Shown here: piece by piece, positions 16,642 through 25,468 of the stretch
Layout: each line of letters starts with the position of its first letter
Position numbering within the stretch: the stretch's first letter is position 1
Notes under the pieces: model-generated
What the model was told of the DNA's origin: nothing
Databases searched by the model: none
What the model saw: only the letters and a program-made list of their open reading frames with translations
Assembly: GCA_004124295.1 (NCBI GenBank)
Contig: SCKI01000006.1
Span: 1 to 64,000, forward strand
Direction: 5' to 3'
Source: Fidelibacterota bacterium
GTDB taxonomy: Bacteria > Fidelibacterota > Marinisomatia > SCGC-AAA003-L08 > TS1B11
DNA: 64,000 nt
Position numbers and translations under genes: made by a program

Positions 16642-18090
16642 ATGCCCAAGCCTAGAGCCATACGACCCCTTTACTCCAAGAAGCCCAACAAGAACGTCTA
16701 CAAGTATTGGGACCCGAAGACCGGCAAACATACCAAAGTTTCTGGATTTCAGTTAGACCTTTGGGACAGCCAATCCCAAACCCGAATACGGAAAGTCATC
16801 AAGGCAGATTTGGAGGCCGCCAAAGCCGCCTATGATCAGCTGGAGGGACTTATTCAAGATGCCAATGTGTCCGTTCCAACACTCATCAAACGAAGTAAGG
16901 TGCGTACTCTGGGCGATCTGTATCGCAAGTATGAGAAGGCCAGCAAGTCGGATGCGCCCCAGGAGCGACGGCGGAAGAGGTCGCCCCTAACGGTTAAGCG
17001 CAAGGGCTATGCCGTAAGAACCTTCCAGACCACCTTGGGGCGGGACCCGGAGCTAAAGTCGCTCCGGCCCGCTGCCATAGAGCGGTTTATTCAGATTCGC
17101 ATTGATGGCGGCTATAAGGAAGGTGGCATCAATACCGACCTTCGCTCGTTGAAGGCCCTTTTTAATTGGGCCTTGAAGCGCGACCTGATTACCGCCAATC
17201 CGTTTGCAAAGATTGATATGTTTCCGGTTGAAAGGGATGAACCAAGGCCCCTATCGCCAACTGAGCTAAAGCGGCTATTCCACCATAACCCGCCCGGAAG
17301 CCGGTGGTATCCCCTGCTAATGACTTACCTCCTGACCGGGGCCAGGTTATCCGAAATCCTGAAACCGAAGTTCTCCTGGTCCGACATTGATTTTGAGAAT
17401 GAGACCTTCACCTTGCCCATGCGGAAAGGCCGGAAGTCTACCGAATTCCCCCTGGACCAGGTCTTGCTTGAAATATTTCGGGATTTGAAACGCAGGCCCA
17501 TTTATAAGGACATCCGGCACCGTAAGGCCGATGACCAAGACTACCCGTTTCCGTTTAACGCTCACTTCATCAGCCACAAGGTAAAGGCGCTCCTGGAGGC
17601 TGCCGGAATAACGGCCACTGCTCATGACCTCCGGGATTCCTTTGTAAGTCACCTGATCGATTTAGGGTACCCTATAGAGGAGGTAAGCAAGCTGGCGGGA
17701 CATACAAATACCAAGATTACCGAACAATATTACTATGGTCTTATAGAGGGAAAACGGAGACAAATGTTGGCCGATTTGGGCAGGCACATTGTTACAGTCT
17801 CGACGGGAGAAACAATCTCGACACCCGTAAAAATAGTGACAGAAACCGATGACATAGACCGCCCAAGTATGACCGATGCTGACCTATTTTTTGAAATGGT
17901 CGAAGAGGCAGAAAAGGCCGCTTCACGACGGAAAAAGCGGCCTTTAGAGGGTGACTCGGGTGGGACTCGAACCCACGGCCAATGGCTTAAAAGGCCACTG
18001 CTCTACCATCTGAGCTACCGAGTCGCTGTGCGCCATGTGGGACTCGAACCTACAACCTTCGGCTTAAGAGGCCGCTGCTCTACCAATTGA
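16642..18090 (+). CDS. Tyrosine recombinase (integrase) of island 2
   Basis: This is a tyrosine-family site-specific recombinase, open for 482 codons. The N-terminal arm-binding part is basic. A core-binding helix region spans about 85-185. The catalytic set is LTGARLSEIL (arginine near 234), KGRKSTEFPL, HDLRDSF (about 328), AGHTNTKI (about 352) and the tyrosine of YYYG (about 363). It integrates and excises the element at tRNA-Lys. The last 45 or so codons read antisense through tRNA-Lys(UUU) and most of tRNA-Lys(CUU). They encode VGLEPTTFGLR, a common artefact of tRNA antisense reading. Whether the protein really uses those codons is uncertain, but no earlier in-frame stop exists. Confidence 0.9.
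   Translation: MPKPRAIRPLYSKKPNKNVYKYWDPKTGKHTKVSGFQLDLWDSQSQTRIRKVIKADLEAAKAAYDQLEGLIQDANVSVPTLIKRSKVRTLGDLYRKYEKASKSDAPQERRRKRSPLTVKRKGYAVRTFQTTLGRDPELKSLRPAAIERFIQIRIDGGYKEGGINTDLRSLKALFNWALKRDLITANPFAKIDMFPVERDEPRPLSPTELKRLFHHNPPGSRWYPLLMTYLLTGARLSEILKPKFSWSDIDFENETFTLPMRKGRKSTEFPLDQVLLEIFRDLKRRPIYKDIRHRKADDQDYPFPFNAHFISHKVKALLEAAGITATAHDLRDSFVSHLIDLGYPIEEVSKLAGHTNTKITEQYYYGLIEGKRRQMLADLGRHIVTVSTGETISTPVKIVTETDDIDRPSMTDADLFFEMVEEAEKAASRRKKRPLEGDSGGTRTHGQWLKRPLLYHLSYRVAVRHVGLEPTTFGLRGRCSTN
17951..17993. repeat. att site: right direct repeat within tRNA-Lys
   Basis: A 43-bp exact copy of 7981-8023. All but the first base lie within the intact tRNA-Lys(UUU) gene, so the element regenerates a full tRNA at its integrase end. 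Confidence 0.9.
17952..18024 (-). tRNA. tRNA-Lys (anticodon UUU)
   Basis: A 73-nt cloverleaf on the minus strand. The acceptor stem pairs GACTCGG with CCGAGTC. The D-arm is GCTC/GAGC. The anticodon stem GTGGC/GCCAT encloses loop CTTTTAA, giving anticodon TTT. The T-arm is GTGGG/CCCAC with a TTCGAGT loop. The discriminator is A, and CCA is not encoded. It is the integration target of the islands to its left and is intact. Confidence 0.95.
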
Positions 18091-18101
18091 GCTAATGGCG
18101 C
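18029..18101 (-). tRNA. tRNA-Lys (anticodon CUU)
   Basis: A 73-nt cloverleaf four bases upstream of the other tRNA-Lys on the minus strand. The acceptor pairs GCGCCAT with ATGGCGC. The D-arm is GCTC/GAGC. The anticodon loop CTCTTAA gives CTT. The T-arm has one mismatch (GTAGG with CCCAC) and the outer anticodon pair is G-A. The two tRNAs are probably one transcript and together read both lysine codons. Confidence 0.93.
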
Positions 18102-18229
18102 CAGGCCCCCCGTAAGGAGCGCGAAAAGTTATTTCGCTGTCTGAGGGAACGCAAAGGGAATGGGGCGGATAATCGCGGCCTCCCGCCTGGGGTCTCTACA
18201 TCCGGTGAACATCTGGCCCGGACCGGTTT

Positions 18230-18249
18230 GCTGCCGTAGCTTCGGCAGC
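18230..18249. promoter_or_regulatory. Short hairpin upstream of the M1 peptidase gene
   Basis: Seven-base arms GCTGCCG and CGGCAGC with a six-base loop, 33 bp before the peptidase ATG. No U-tract is present. It could be a leader hairpin or part of the tRNA promoter region; the function is not visible. Confidence 0.3.
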
Positions 18250-18281
18250 GCAAGCCCACTGATCACTATCCCGGGAGTACC

Positions 18282-21224
18282 ATGTCTCACCAGAAAACCA
18301 GACTTCTAGCATTGGCGTTACTGCTGGCGGCCGTGTCGCTTTCCCTGGCCGACGACTACTGGCAGCAGGATGTTACCTACAGGATGGAGGTTTCCCTCGA
18401 TACCGAAACCCATCAGCTCAGCGGCAGCTCTCACATCACCTACACCAATAATTCCCCCGACGCCCTGAACGTATTTTACATGATCCTCTATCCCAACGCC
18501 TACCGGGTCGGCTCGGTGGTGCACCGCGAGGCCAGCGTTTTCTACAGGGATGCCGGCATCTCCGCCGATAATCCCAGTGGCATCGAAGTGCAGACTTTCA
18601 CCCTGAGCATGCCCGGCGGCGAAGCCACCACCGAGTTCAGGGTGGACGACACCATCCTGGAGGTTCAGCTTCCTGTGGCTCTGGAGCCGGGGCAGTCCAT
18701 GGAGATTGTTCTGGAATGGATCCACACCGTCCGCCGGCACACCCGCCGGGCGGGCTACCGGGGCGAGCAGTACGATTTCGCCCAGTGGTATCCCAAGGTG
18801 GTGGTCTACGATCAGAACGGCTGGAACAACGAGCCGTTCCACATGATGGGCGAGTTCTACGGGGAGTTCAGCACCTTTGATGTCACCATGGACGTGCCCT
18901 ACAGCTACATCATCGGCGCCACCGGCACGGTGACCGACGGCGATCCCGGCTGGGAGGAGGTGCGGGTCGATACGTCGCTCCCCTGGGACGAGTGGCTGGA
19001 GCAGTTCAAGGCAGACCGGAAGACCGCCCTGGAAGGGAAGCAGGAGGACCGCCGGGTGGTCAGTTTCCATGCCGGGCAGGTCCACGACTTTGCCTGGATC
19101 ACCTCGCCGACCTTCGTCTATGAGAGCGGCCAGTGGGGCGGCACCCAGGTCCATGCCTTGTTCAACCAGCGGGTCGGCAGCCGCTGGACCGGGAAAGTTG
19201 TCGCCCGGACGGAGCGGGCCATCGAGTGGCTCACCAACCAGTTCGGCCCCTATCCCTACCCCCAGGTTACCAACACCCACGGCATGCTTGGCGGCGGTAT
19301 GGAATACCCCATGCTGGTCATGGACGGCTCGGAGCGGGAAGGTCTCATTGTCCATGAGGTGGGGCATATCTGGTTCTACGGCATTCTGGGCAATAATGAG
19401 ATGACCGAAGCCTGGCTGGACGAAGGCTTCACATCCTACCAGACCCGCAAGTACATGGTTGACCGCTACGGTGAGCTTGGCATTGATCCCTCCAGCCTGA
19501 GCAATGACAATCCCCGCACGCCCGCTTTGGCCTCCGCCCAGTGGAGCACCGCCCGCTACCAGACCAGCGGCTATAACCAGCCGGTGGCGACCGCCTCCTA
19601 CCGCGCTACCGCCTTCTGGAACTACGGCCAGAACGCCTACACCAAGCCGTCCCTCATGCTCCACCAGCTCGAGTACATCCTGGGCCAGGAGACCTTCTCC
19701 AGGGGGATGCAGGCCTACTATGCCAAGTGGCAGCTTAAGCATACCAACGAATCCCGTTACCGTCAGGCCATGGAGGCGGCCTCCGGGCAGGAACTTGACT
19801 GGTTCTTCGATCAATGGCTGCACACCGCCGGCTACTTCGATGTGGCCCTGGAGGATTGGAGCCAGACCTCCACCGGCGGCAACTACGAGGTCAGCGTTGA
19901 CCTCGCGCTCAAAGGCCCCTGGGAGATGCCGGTAGTGGTGGAAGCGGAGACCGCTTCCGGCACGAAAGTCCGCGCCATCTGGGCCGATTTTCGCCACCGG
20001 CGCAGCGGCACGGTGACTCTCAGCAGTCCGCAGAGAGTGACCGGCATTGTTCTCGATCCCGATGACCGCCTGGGTGATGTGGACCGGCGCAACAACCGCA
20101 GCGGCATGTTGCCCCACGAGTTTGGCTCAACCCGCCGCATGCGCAGATACACGCCCCGGGATGCCTATGTGGTGACCTACGCGCCCGGCATCCGCTACAA
20201 TTTCATCGACCAGCTCACGCCGGTTATCGGTCTGCGCCGGAGGTACGGCGGGAACCTGTCCAACACCCGCCCCGAGCTCGCCGTTGGCTCCGGGTCGGGG
20301 AAGGTCGATTACCACCTGACCCACCAGATGCCCCTGCTGATGCGGGACACCCGCACCCGCCTGGCCTTTGAAGCCTTTGATCGCGATGGCGTGAGTCTGG
20401 CGGCACTGCGGGTCAGTGGACAGTGGAGCAAGCGGGCCTTTACCCGGCCGGTCTACCACGCCTCCTTCGGGATCACCGCCTACACCGTGTACGACACCCG
20501 CTATGCCCCGGCCCTGTTTGAATTGGGCAGCGCCCTCATTGCCAAGACCGAACTGGGGGTCCGGCGGCAGACCATGATCTGGACCTACGAGTACAGCTTC
20601 ACCGCTGAAGGGGCGCCCGCTACCCTGGCCGAGGCCCCCTTCACCCGCTTCAATCTCAATTTCAGCGCCGACCGGGATTTCGGCGGCTGGCATTTTATGT
20701 CCCGGGTTCTGCTGGGCGGCATCTGGTCGACCCAAACCGTTCCGCTGCAGGAACTCTATACGATCAACGGCGCCGGCTCGCTGGATACCCACAGCAAACC
20801 GTACCTGGGAGCCAGAGGGGGCCTGTATGGCCTTGAGGAAATTGCCGCGAACTACCATCTGCCCGGCGACGGTAACCTGCGCGGCTTCTACGATGCCGGC
20901 TTCCGGGGGGTCGAGCAGATTACGGCGGTGACACTGGAGCTCGAGCGCCGGCTGACCCGCTTCAGCGGCGTGGACCTGCGCCTGCGCCTGTTCGCGGACG
21001 CCGGCCTGGTCTGGGGTGACCGCATGATGGCCGGAGACAGCGGATTCGAGGGCAACTTCCTGGCCGATGCCGGTCCCGGATTGCGCTTCTCCCGGCGGCT
21101 GTTCGGCCGCACCCACCATCTGCGCATCGACCTGCCGGTGCTGCGGCTGAGCACCGATAGCGGCGGCCTGGCAACAGACGTCGATTTCAGCCGCTGGCTG
21201 TTCAGCTTCCAGGCCGGGTTCTAG
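18282..21224 (+). CDS. M1-family metallopeptidase with C-terminal barrel-like domain
   Basis: This is a 980-residue exported protein. A signal peptide covers about residues 1-24. The N-terminal 600 residues are an M1 aminopeptidase-type gluzincin. GGGMEYPML is the exopeptidase loop (GAMEN equivalent). HEVGH (358-362) plus the glutamate of WLDEGF (381) bind zinc. From about residue 630 the sequence turns into alternating aromatic/polar strands ending in FSFQAGF, like an outer-membrane beta-barrel. The enzyme may therefore be anchored in the outer membrane with its catalytic part outside or in the periplasm. The fused barrel is unusual for M1 peptidases, which normally end in helical repeats. 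The gene is in the GC-rich core next to the tRNAs. Confidence 0.85.
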   Translation: MSHQKTRLLALALLLAAVSLSLADDYWQQDVTYRMEVSLDTETHQLSGSSHITYTNNSPDALNVFYMILYPNAYRVGSVVHREASVFYRDAGISADNPSGIEVQTFTLSMPGGEATTEFRVDDTILEVQLPVALEPGQSMEIVLEWIHTVRRHTRRAGYRGEQYDFAQWYPKVVVYDQNGWNNEPFHMMGEFYGEFSTFDVTMDVPYSYIIGATGTVTDGDPGWEEVRVDTSLPWDEWLEQFKADRKTALEGKQEDRRVVSFHAGQVHDFAWITSPTFVYESGQWGGTQVHALFNQRVGSRWTGKVVARTERAIEWLTNQFGPYPYPQVTNTHGMLGGGMEYPMLVMDGSEREGLIVHEVGHIWFYGILGNNEMTEAWLDEGFTSYQTRKYMVDRYGELGIDPSSLSNDNPRTPALASAQWSTARYQTSGYNQPVATASYRATAFWNYGQNAYTKPSLMLHQLEYILGQETFSRGMQAYYAKWQLKHTNESRYRQAMEAASGQELDWFFDQWLHTAGYFDVALEDWSQTSTGGNYEVSVDLALKGPWEMPVVVEAETASGTKVRAIWADFRHRRSGTVTLSSPQRVTGIVLDPDDRLGDVDRRNNRSGMLPHEFGSTRRMRRYTPRDAYVVTYAPGIRYNFIDQLTPVIGLRRRYGGNLSNTRPELAVGSGSGKVDYHLTHQMPLLMRDTRTRLAFEAFDRDGVSLAALRVSGQWSKRAFTRPVYHASFGITAYTVYDTRYAPALFELGSALIAKTELGVRRQTMIWTYEYSFTAEGAPATLAEAPFTRFNLNFSADRDFGGWHFMSRVLLGGIWSTQTVPLQELYTINGAGSLDTHSKPYLGARGGLYGLEEIAANYHLPGDGNLRGFYDAGFRGVEQITAVTLELERRLTRFSGVDLRLRLFADAGLVWGDRMMAGDSGFEGNFLADAGPGLRFSRRLFGRTHHLRIDLPVLRLSTDSGGLATDVDFSRWLFSFQAGF

Positions 21225-21281
21225 ACGCCGGCACATTTAACGGACAGGCCCGGACAGACAGGCTCAAACAAAGGAATAGCA

Positions 21282-22286
21282 ATGTTGCATCCATCACGGC
21301 CGACGAAACTCGTCGGTATCGTTCTGCCGCTTGCGTTAATCCTGAGCTGCAGCCAGGCGGGAAATATCTCTTCGATCAGGCTGGACGAATCGTTCACCAA
21401 GGCCAAGGTATTGCCCCAAACCCGCTACGGCCTGGCTGCCGTAAATATGGGTGGGTATATTTACCTTATCGGCGGCTCTGAAACGAGGAAGACTTTGTCG
21501 AATATTGATCGATTTGATCATCATGCCGGCACGTTAACGACGCTGACAACATCCATAATGCCGCGCAGGTATCACGCCGCAGAAGCTGCCGGTGATGTTA
21601 TCTATATCATCAGCGGCATGACCCCGGTCATGACCTCCGAGGGACGCAGGCTCACCTGGACCCACTCGGTGGAAGCCTACGACATAAGCACCGGGCAGGT
21701 CCGCGCATTGAGTCCCATTCCGGCGGCGCGGCGGTATATCGGCTCTGCAATCCACGAGGGCAAAATTTACGTGATGGGGGGCAGCGCATCCCGGCCGAGG
21801 GAACCCAAAATGCGCTACTTCGACAATGTCCAGATTTATGACATCGCCAAAGACAGGTGGTCCAGGGGTCAGAGAATGCCCACGGCCAGGGAGTGCAAAG
21901 TGGTGCTTTGGGAGGGAAAAATATATGCCGCCGGCGGCTATAACGGCCAGGCTCTCTCCGCATTTGAAGTCTACGATATTGCGACCGACACCTGGGAAGT
22001 GTATCCCGATGTTCCATTCCGGGCCAGCGCCTACAGTTGCGCCGTCCTCAATGGCAAACTGTACCTCTTTGGGGACTACCTGAACATGAAGCGAGTGGCG
22101 CAATACGATATTGCGACCGGACAGTGGACCCTGCTGAGGACCAACTTCACCGCCAGCCGGCACACCGCTGCTTCCGTCCTGGATGATCAGATCGTGGTGA
22201 TTGGCGGAAATTATTCCAGTTCAGGCGCCGGCTACCGGTATATCCAGACCTTCACGCCGCCGCCGGGTCTGGAGCCGTTCCGCTGA
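21282..22286 (+). CDS. Kelch-repeat lipoprotein
   Basis: A 334-residue lipoprotein. The signal ends in lipobox LSCS (about residues 21-24). Five to six kelch blades follow, for example YLIGGSETRKT, IYVMGGSASRP, IYAAGGYNGQ, LYLFGDY and IVVIGGNYSSS, each preceded by a W- or Y-containing strand. The protein should form a beta-propeller at the periplasmic or cell surface. Kelch propellers bind protein or sugar ligands; some are sialate mutarotases, but I see nothing specific to that enzyme. It follows the M1 peptidase by 57 bp, possibly as an operon. Confidence 0.85.
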   Translation: MLHPSRPTKLVGIVLPLALILSCSQAGNISSIRLDESFTKAKVLPQTRYGLAAVNMGGYIYLIGGSETRKTLSNIDRFDHHAGTLTTLTTSIMPRRYHAAEAAGDVIYIISGMTPVMTSEGRRLTWTHSVEAYDISTGQVRALSPIPAARRYIGSAIHEGKIYVMGGSASRPREPKMRYFDNVQIYDIAKDRWSRGQRMPTARECKVVLWEGKIYAAGGYNGQALSAFEVYDIATDTWEVYPDVPFRASAYSCAVLNGKLYLFGDYLNMKRVAQYDIATGQWTLLRTNFTASRHTAASVLDDQIVVIGGNYSSSGAGYRYIQTFTPPPGLEPFR

Positions 22287-22375
22287 GCCGGGGGCCGTTG
22301 GAAACCGAGTCCATCTTGGCTGCCACAACTCTCAGGTAGCGTTGGGCCGTCGGACTTGCCTGCTACCCTGAGGGC

Positions 22376-23626
22376 TCAGGGAACCGCCAGCATGACACGC
22401 ACAGAATCTAGGCTGCCATCGTTGGGAGCAGCCTGCAGGTTCAGGATATGTGTCAGCAGCTCATAGATGTGGATATTTTCGAACTTGGGTACGGTCAGTC
22501 CCTTTTTGAAATGCGGTCCAGCCGCCAGAAAAATTGCCTGCATGGAACTGATCAGCGGGTCATAACCGTGTGTGGCAAGACGGCCTCCCAATCCGAAATT
22601 CTGGAAGTAGCTCCGGGTCAACACGTACCAACCCTCATCCGGTATGCCCACGATAGCCGGAATCCGGCGATGATTGCCGTAATGGTGATGCGCAGGGAGC
22701 GCATCCTTGAGGTACACGTTGAAGTTCGGGTGCGCATTGTGCAGGGCATTATAGATAGCCTCAACATCGCTTACCGGCGGCGAGATGAATGAGAGCGGTC
22801 CGAGACTGTAATATTCCAGATTCTGAAGGGTGATGTAATCATCCAGGAATATCACCTGCTGCTCGTCCAGGTCGACCATGCCATGATCTGCCACGACAAT
22901 GATATTGACGCCGTCGACGATGCCGCGCTGTTCCAGGCCCGCCAACAGTTGCCCAATATCGTCATCCAGCCCCTGAATGACACTGTCCAGGGCGTTGCCC
23001 TGAACACCGAGCAGATGGCCATAATAATTTGCATCGTTGAAGTAAATGGCGATGAATGCGGGCCGCTCGGCGGCGGGCAGGTCGAGCCACTCCAGCACTT
23101 TATCCACCTTCGTGGTGTTGGTCACCGCAGGATCGAAGAGATAATAATGGCTGGGCCGGTAACCCATGATCTCGGCCTCGCTGCCGGGCCAGTGGTAGAT
23201 AGCCGCAATCAGGCCGGCTTTTTCGACCGTCACCCAGAACGGTTCGGCCTCATACCATTTGCCGTCGGCTACCGGCGCGGACCCGGCTCCGATGGTGTAC
23301 CATTCCTGGAATACGCCATCCCACATCCTGTTGTGGACGATGCCGTGGTTCTCGGGATAGCGGCCGGTGATGATCGAAAGGTGGTTGGGAAAGGTTAAGC
23401 TGGGGAAGACCGGGATCATGGCTGTGGCAGTCACACCCATCTCTGAAAGATAGTCGAGATTCGGCGTCGCCACCCGATCCAAATAGTCCCAGCGGAATCC
23501 ATCCATCGAGATGAGGATGATGGGCGCGGGATCAACCGCGATATCCTGGGCTTCCTCAGTATCGCAGCCCCAGGCGAGTAACAACGCCAGCGACAGTTGG
23601 GCCACCTTGGTGTGGTTGCGCTGCAT
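22376..23626 (-). CDS. Nucleotide pyrophosphatase/phosphodiesterase-like lipoprotein
   Basis: A 416-residue secreted enzyme of the alkaline-phosphatase superfamily, ENPP group. The signal peptide has a lipobox-like LAWGC (17-21). The metal and nucleophile motifs are MDGFRWDYL (D42) and SLTFPNHLSIITGRYPENHG (nucleophile T78). NDANYYGHLLG and VVADHGMVDL supply further ligands, with HYGNHRRIP near the end. Such enzymes cleave phosphodiester bonds in nucleotides or nucleotide sugars at the cell surface. The length is normal for bacterial NPP. It is followed on the same strand by its downstream neighbour's promoter region; the M24 gene is upstream. Confidence 0.88.
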   Translation of the reverse strand: MQRNHTKVAQLSLALLLAWGCDTEEAQDIAVDPAPIILISMDGFRWDYLDRVATPNLDYLSEMGVTATAMIPVFPSLTFPNHLSIITGRYPENHGIVHNRMWDGVFQEWYTIGAGSAPVADGKWYEAEPFWVTVEKAGLIAAIYHWPGSEAEIMGYRPSHYYLFDPAVTNTTKVDKVLEWLDLPAAERPAFIAIYFNDANYYGHLLGVQGNALDSVIQGLDDDIGQLLAGLEQRGIVDGVNIIVVADHGMVDLDEQQVIFLDDYITLQNLEYYSLGPLSFISPPVSDVEAIYNALHNAHPNFNVYLKDALPAHHHYGNHRRIPAIVGIPDEGWYVLTRSYFQNFGLGGRLATHGYDPLISSMQAIFLAAGPHFKKGLTVPKFENIHIYELLTHILNLQAAPNDGSLDSVRVMLAVP

Positions 23627-23645
23627 AATCTATTGTCGTTTCGCC

Positions 23646-24854
23646 TTAGCCAAATAAGGCCAGCAACGGCAACACCTCCTCCTGTGACGGCGCCGTGGTT
23701 ACTTCGATCCCGCCGGGACCGATATAAGCGTCGATCTCGCTGCGGATGCCGAACTCTCCCGGCAGATAGATCCCCGGCTCGATGCTGAAGCCGACGCCCT
23801 CGATAAGCTGGCGGTCATCGCGGACCTCCAGGTGATCGATGTTCACGCCGGCCCCGTGGACCTTTTGATCGATGCTGTGGCCGGTGCGATGGGTGAAATA
23901 CTTGCCATAGCCGGCCTTTTCGATGACCGCCCGGCAGGCTTCGTCCACTTCCCAGCCGGCCAACGGCTCGCCCTTGTCCAGCCGTCCGGCCACAAAGTCC
24001 ACCGCCGCGTCCCGGGCCGTCCGCACGATCTGAAAGACGGCGTCGATTTTCTCCGGCACGCTGTCGCCGGTATAGCCGGTCCAGGTAATGTCGACGTAGG
24101 TGGCCTCGGGATCATCCTTTTTCCGGGCCCACATGTCAATGAGGATCAGGTCGCCGGCCTTGATGAGGGTCGGCTTATCGGCCGAGGGGGCATAGTGGGG
24201 CAGGGCGGCGTGGGCATTGGCCGCGACGATGGGCGGGTGGTCGAACTCCAAACCGGCGTCAGTGAAGGCCTCGGCCATACGGCCCTGCACCTCGTGCTCG
24301 GCAATCGTGCCGCCCCCGGCCACCGCCTCGGCAATGGAGCGGAAGGCCTCCTCGCGGATGCGGTGCATCACCGGCACCGTCGCCATATGGGCCGCGTAAC
24401 CTGCGGCGGACCAGCGGGAGAGGAAGCGCTGAATGATGTCGCCACTGGAGACCACCTCCACCCCCAGGCTGCGGATCAGCTCCACCGTGCCGGCATCCAC
24501 CGTGCTCACGTAGGGCAGGGCGTTCATGGGCGAGTACTCCATGGCGACCCGGCCCCCTTTGGGCAGCATGTCAGCCAAGGCCCCCTCCATTTCCTGCCAG
24601 CCGCTGTAAGGGATAATCGTGCCGGGGAGGTGCTCGAAGAAGTTCTGTTCGATGCGGTGAACCAGGGCCTGGGGCTGGCCTGATGCCGGCATATAGAAGT
24701 AGTAGCGCCGGGTGAACTGGCCCTCGTCCAGAGGCAGAAACTGCCGGGCGAAGGGGTTCAGCCCGTGGAAGTCGTACAGCAGCCAGCCGTCGAGACCGTC
24801 GTCCCGCAAAAAGCGCTGGAACTCGGGCAGCGTTTGGGCATTGATTCTAAGCAT
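23646..24854 (-). CDS. M24 metallopeptidase (Xaa-Pro aminopeptidase-like)
   Basis: A 402-residue cytosolic peptidase. The N-terminal 170 residues form the creatinase/prolidase N-domain (WLLYDFHGLNPFARQF). The catalytic M24 pita-bread domain follows. Metal ligands are visible in IDMWARK, TYVDITWTG, THRTGHSIDQKVHG, FSIEPGIYLPG and GIRSEIDAYI. It probably removes an N-terminal residue preceding proline, or acts as a dipeptidase. The phosphodiesterase gene begins 20 bp downstream on the same strand. The start at 24854 fits the usual N-terminus. Confidence 0.88.
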   Translation of the reverse strand: MLRINAQTLPEFQRFLRDDGLDGWLLYDFHGLNPFARQFLPLDEGQFTRRYYFYMPASGQPQALVHRIEQNFFEHLPGTIIPYSGWQEMEGALADMLPKGGRVAMEYSPMNALPYVSTVDAGTVELIRSLGVEVVSSGDIIQRFLSRWSAAGYAAHMATVPVMHRIREEAFRSIAEAVAGGGTIAEHEVQGRMAEAFTDAGLEFDHPPIVAANAHAALPHYAPSADKPTLIKAGDLILIDMWARKKDDPEATYVDITWTGYTGDSVPEKIDAVFQIVRTARDAAVDFVAGRLDKGEPLAGWEVDEACRAVIEKAGYGKYFTHRTGHSIDQKVHGAGVNIDHLEVRDDRQLIEGVGFSIEPGIYLPGEFGIRSEIDAYIGPGGIEVTTAPSQEEVLPLLALFG

Positions 24855-25001
24855 ACAAAAGTCCTTGGCGGATGAACCGATAACCGGTATTGGGCTTGGG
24901 AATGATGTCCCGGCAAATTATATTAGCCAGGCTCCAAAAGCACGGCTCATTACCTGGGGCAACCGGGGACGGCCAGGCCGGCCAGGAGCGCTATTTGACA
25001 T

Positions 25002-25358
25002 GGGGGCGTAACGGCATCGACGGATTGGACGATGCGGATGGTTGCGTGCCGAGGATGTCTGGTCACCTCGTTAATCATCTGGGCAAACAAAGATAAATGC
25101 CGATAACTACGGCTACGCTCTCGCTGCTTAGGCAGTGACGGCGCGTCGTCCTGAGGGTTGTCTATCCCCCCAGGGTACGGCGTCATACAGATAGGCTGGT
25201 TCCTGCGCCTGCCCGGGTTGCAGGAACGAGAAATACCGGGCTGGCTGCCGCCAAGGTGGTGCGCTGACGAAGCGGCAGTAAGAACTCCCAGCGGACTACG
25301 CATGTAGAGATCGTCTGGATTCCCTTTTCGGACGTGGGTTCGACTCCCACCGCCTCCA
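25002..25358 (+). ncRNA. ssrA: tmRNA (ssrA)
   Basis: A one-piece transfer-messenger RNA of about 357 nt. The 5' end GGGGGCGTAACGGCATCGAC and the 3' end with TTCGACTCCCACCGCCTCCA form the tRNA-like acceptor and T-arm. Within, a tag reading frame from GCC at 25099 to TAG at 25131 encodes ADNYGYALAA, a typical degradation tag ending in ALAA. The RNA rescues stalled ribosomes with SmpB. It lies between the M24 gene and an accessory patch. A 17-bp copy of its 3' end occurs at 25469-25485. Confidence 0.95.
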
Positions 25359-25359
25359 C
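25343..25359 (+). repeat. Direct repeat at the tmRNA 3' end (left copy)
   Basis: A 17-bp sequence of the tmRNA 3' end, found again at 25469-25485. The arrangement is typical of an old integration scar at ssrA. Confidence 0.6.
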
Positions 25360-25440
25360 TAACTTTTTCTCTCAGGTTGGACTATCCCCCGACCGCTGAC
25401 TATTGCTCCTGCCAATGGGGAGGAGAAGTTTATCCCGAGA

Positions 25441-25460
25441 GTCCCGAAGCAATCGGGACG
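25441..25460. repeat. Short hairpin repeat (GTCCCGA/TCGGGAC)
   Basis: A perfect seven-base stem with a small loop. Related hairpins (TCCCGA, AGTA, TCGGGA) lie at about 56262 and 58042. It may belong to a REP-like family of this genome. Confidence 0.5.
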
Positions 25461-25468
25461 ATTCGGGA

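Larger units (their letters stand above)
7981..17993. mobile_element. Integrative island 2 in tRNA-Lys(UUU), about 10 kb
   Basis: A perfect 43-bp direct repeat (7981-8023 and 17951-17993) defines the element. The right copy is part of the intact tRNA-Lys(UUU). The left copy is the displaced 3' part of that tRNA. Inside lie an HNH nuclease, a lipoprotein, a six-gene operon, an Xis-like gene and a full-length integrase whose gene abuts the tRNA. This is the standard architecture of a tRNA-targeted integrative element. The left copy overlaps the end of the older integrase, showing that island 2 entered the same tRNA after island 1. No replication or conjugation genes are visible, so it would need helpers to move between cells. 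Confidence 0.85.

Noticed and set aside
18318-20117. 599-codon open frame antisense to the M1 peptidase gene
   Set aside because: It is a shadow of a GC-rich gene: it has no ribosome site and low-complexity composition, while the sense strand has clear peptidase motifs.
20127-21236. 369-codon open frame antisense to the barrel part of the peptidase
   Set aside because: Same reason; no family features, and it matches the codon periodicity of the sense gene.
24995-25000. TTGACA just before the tmRNA as a -35 box
   Set aside because: It lies directly at the RNA start, so it cannot be a -35 element for it.
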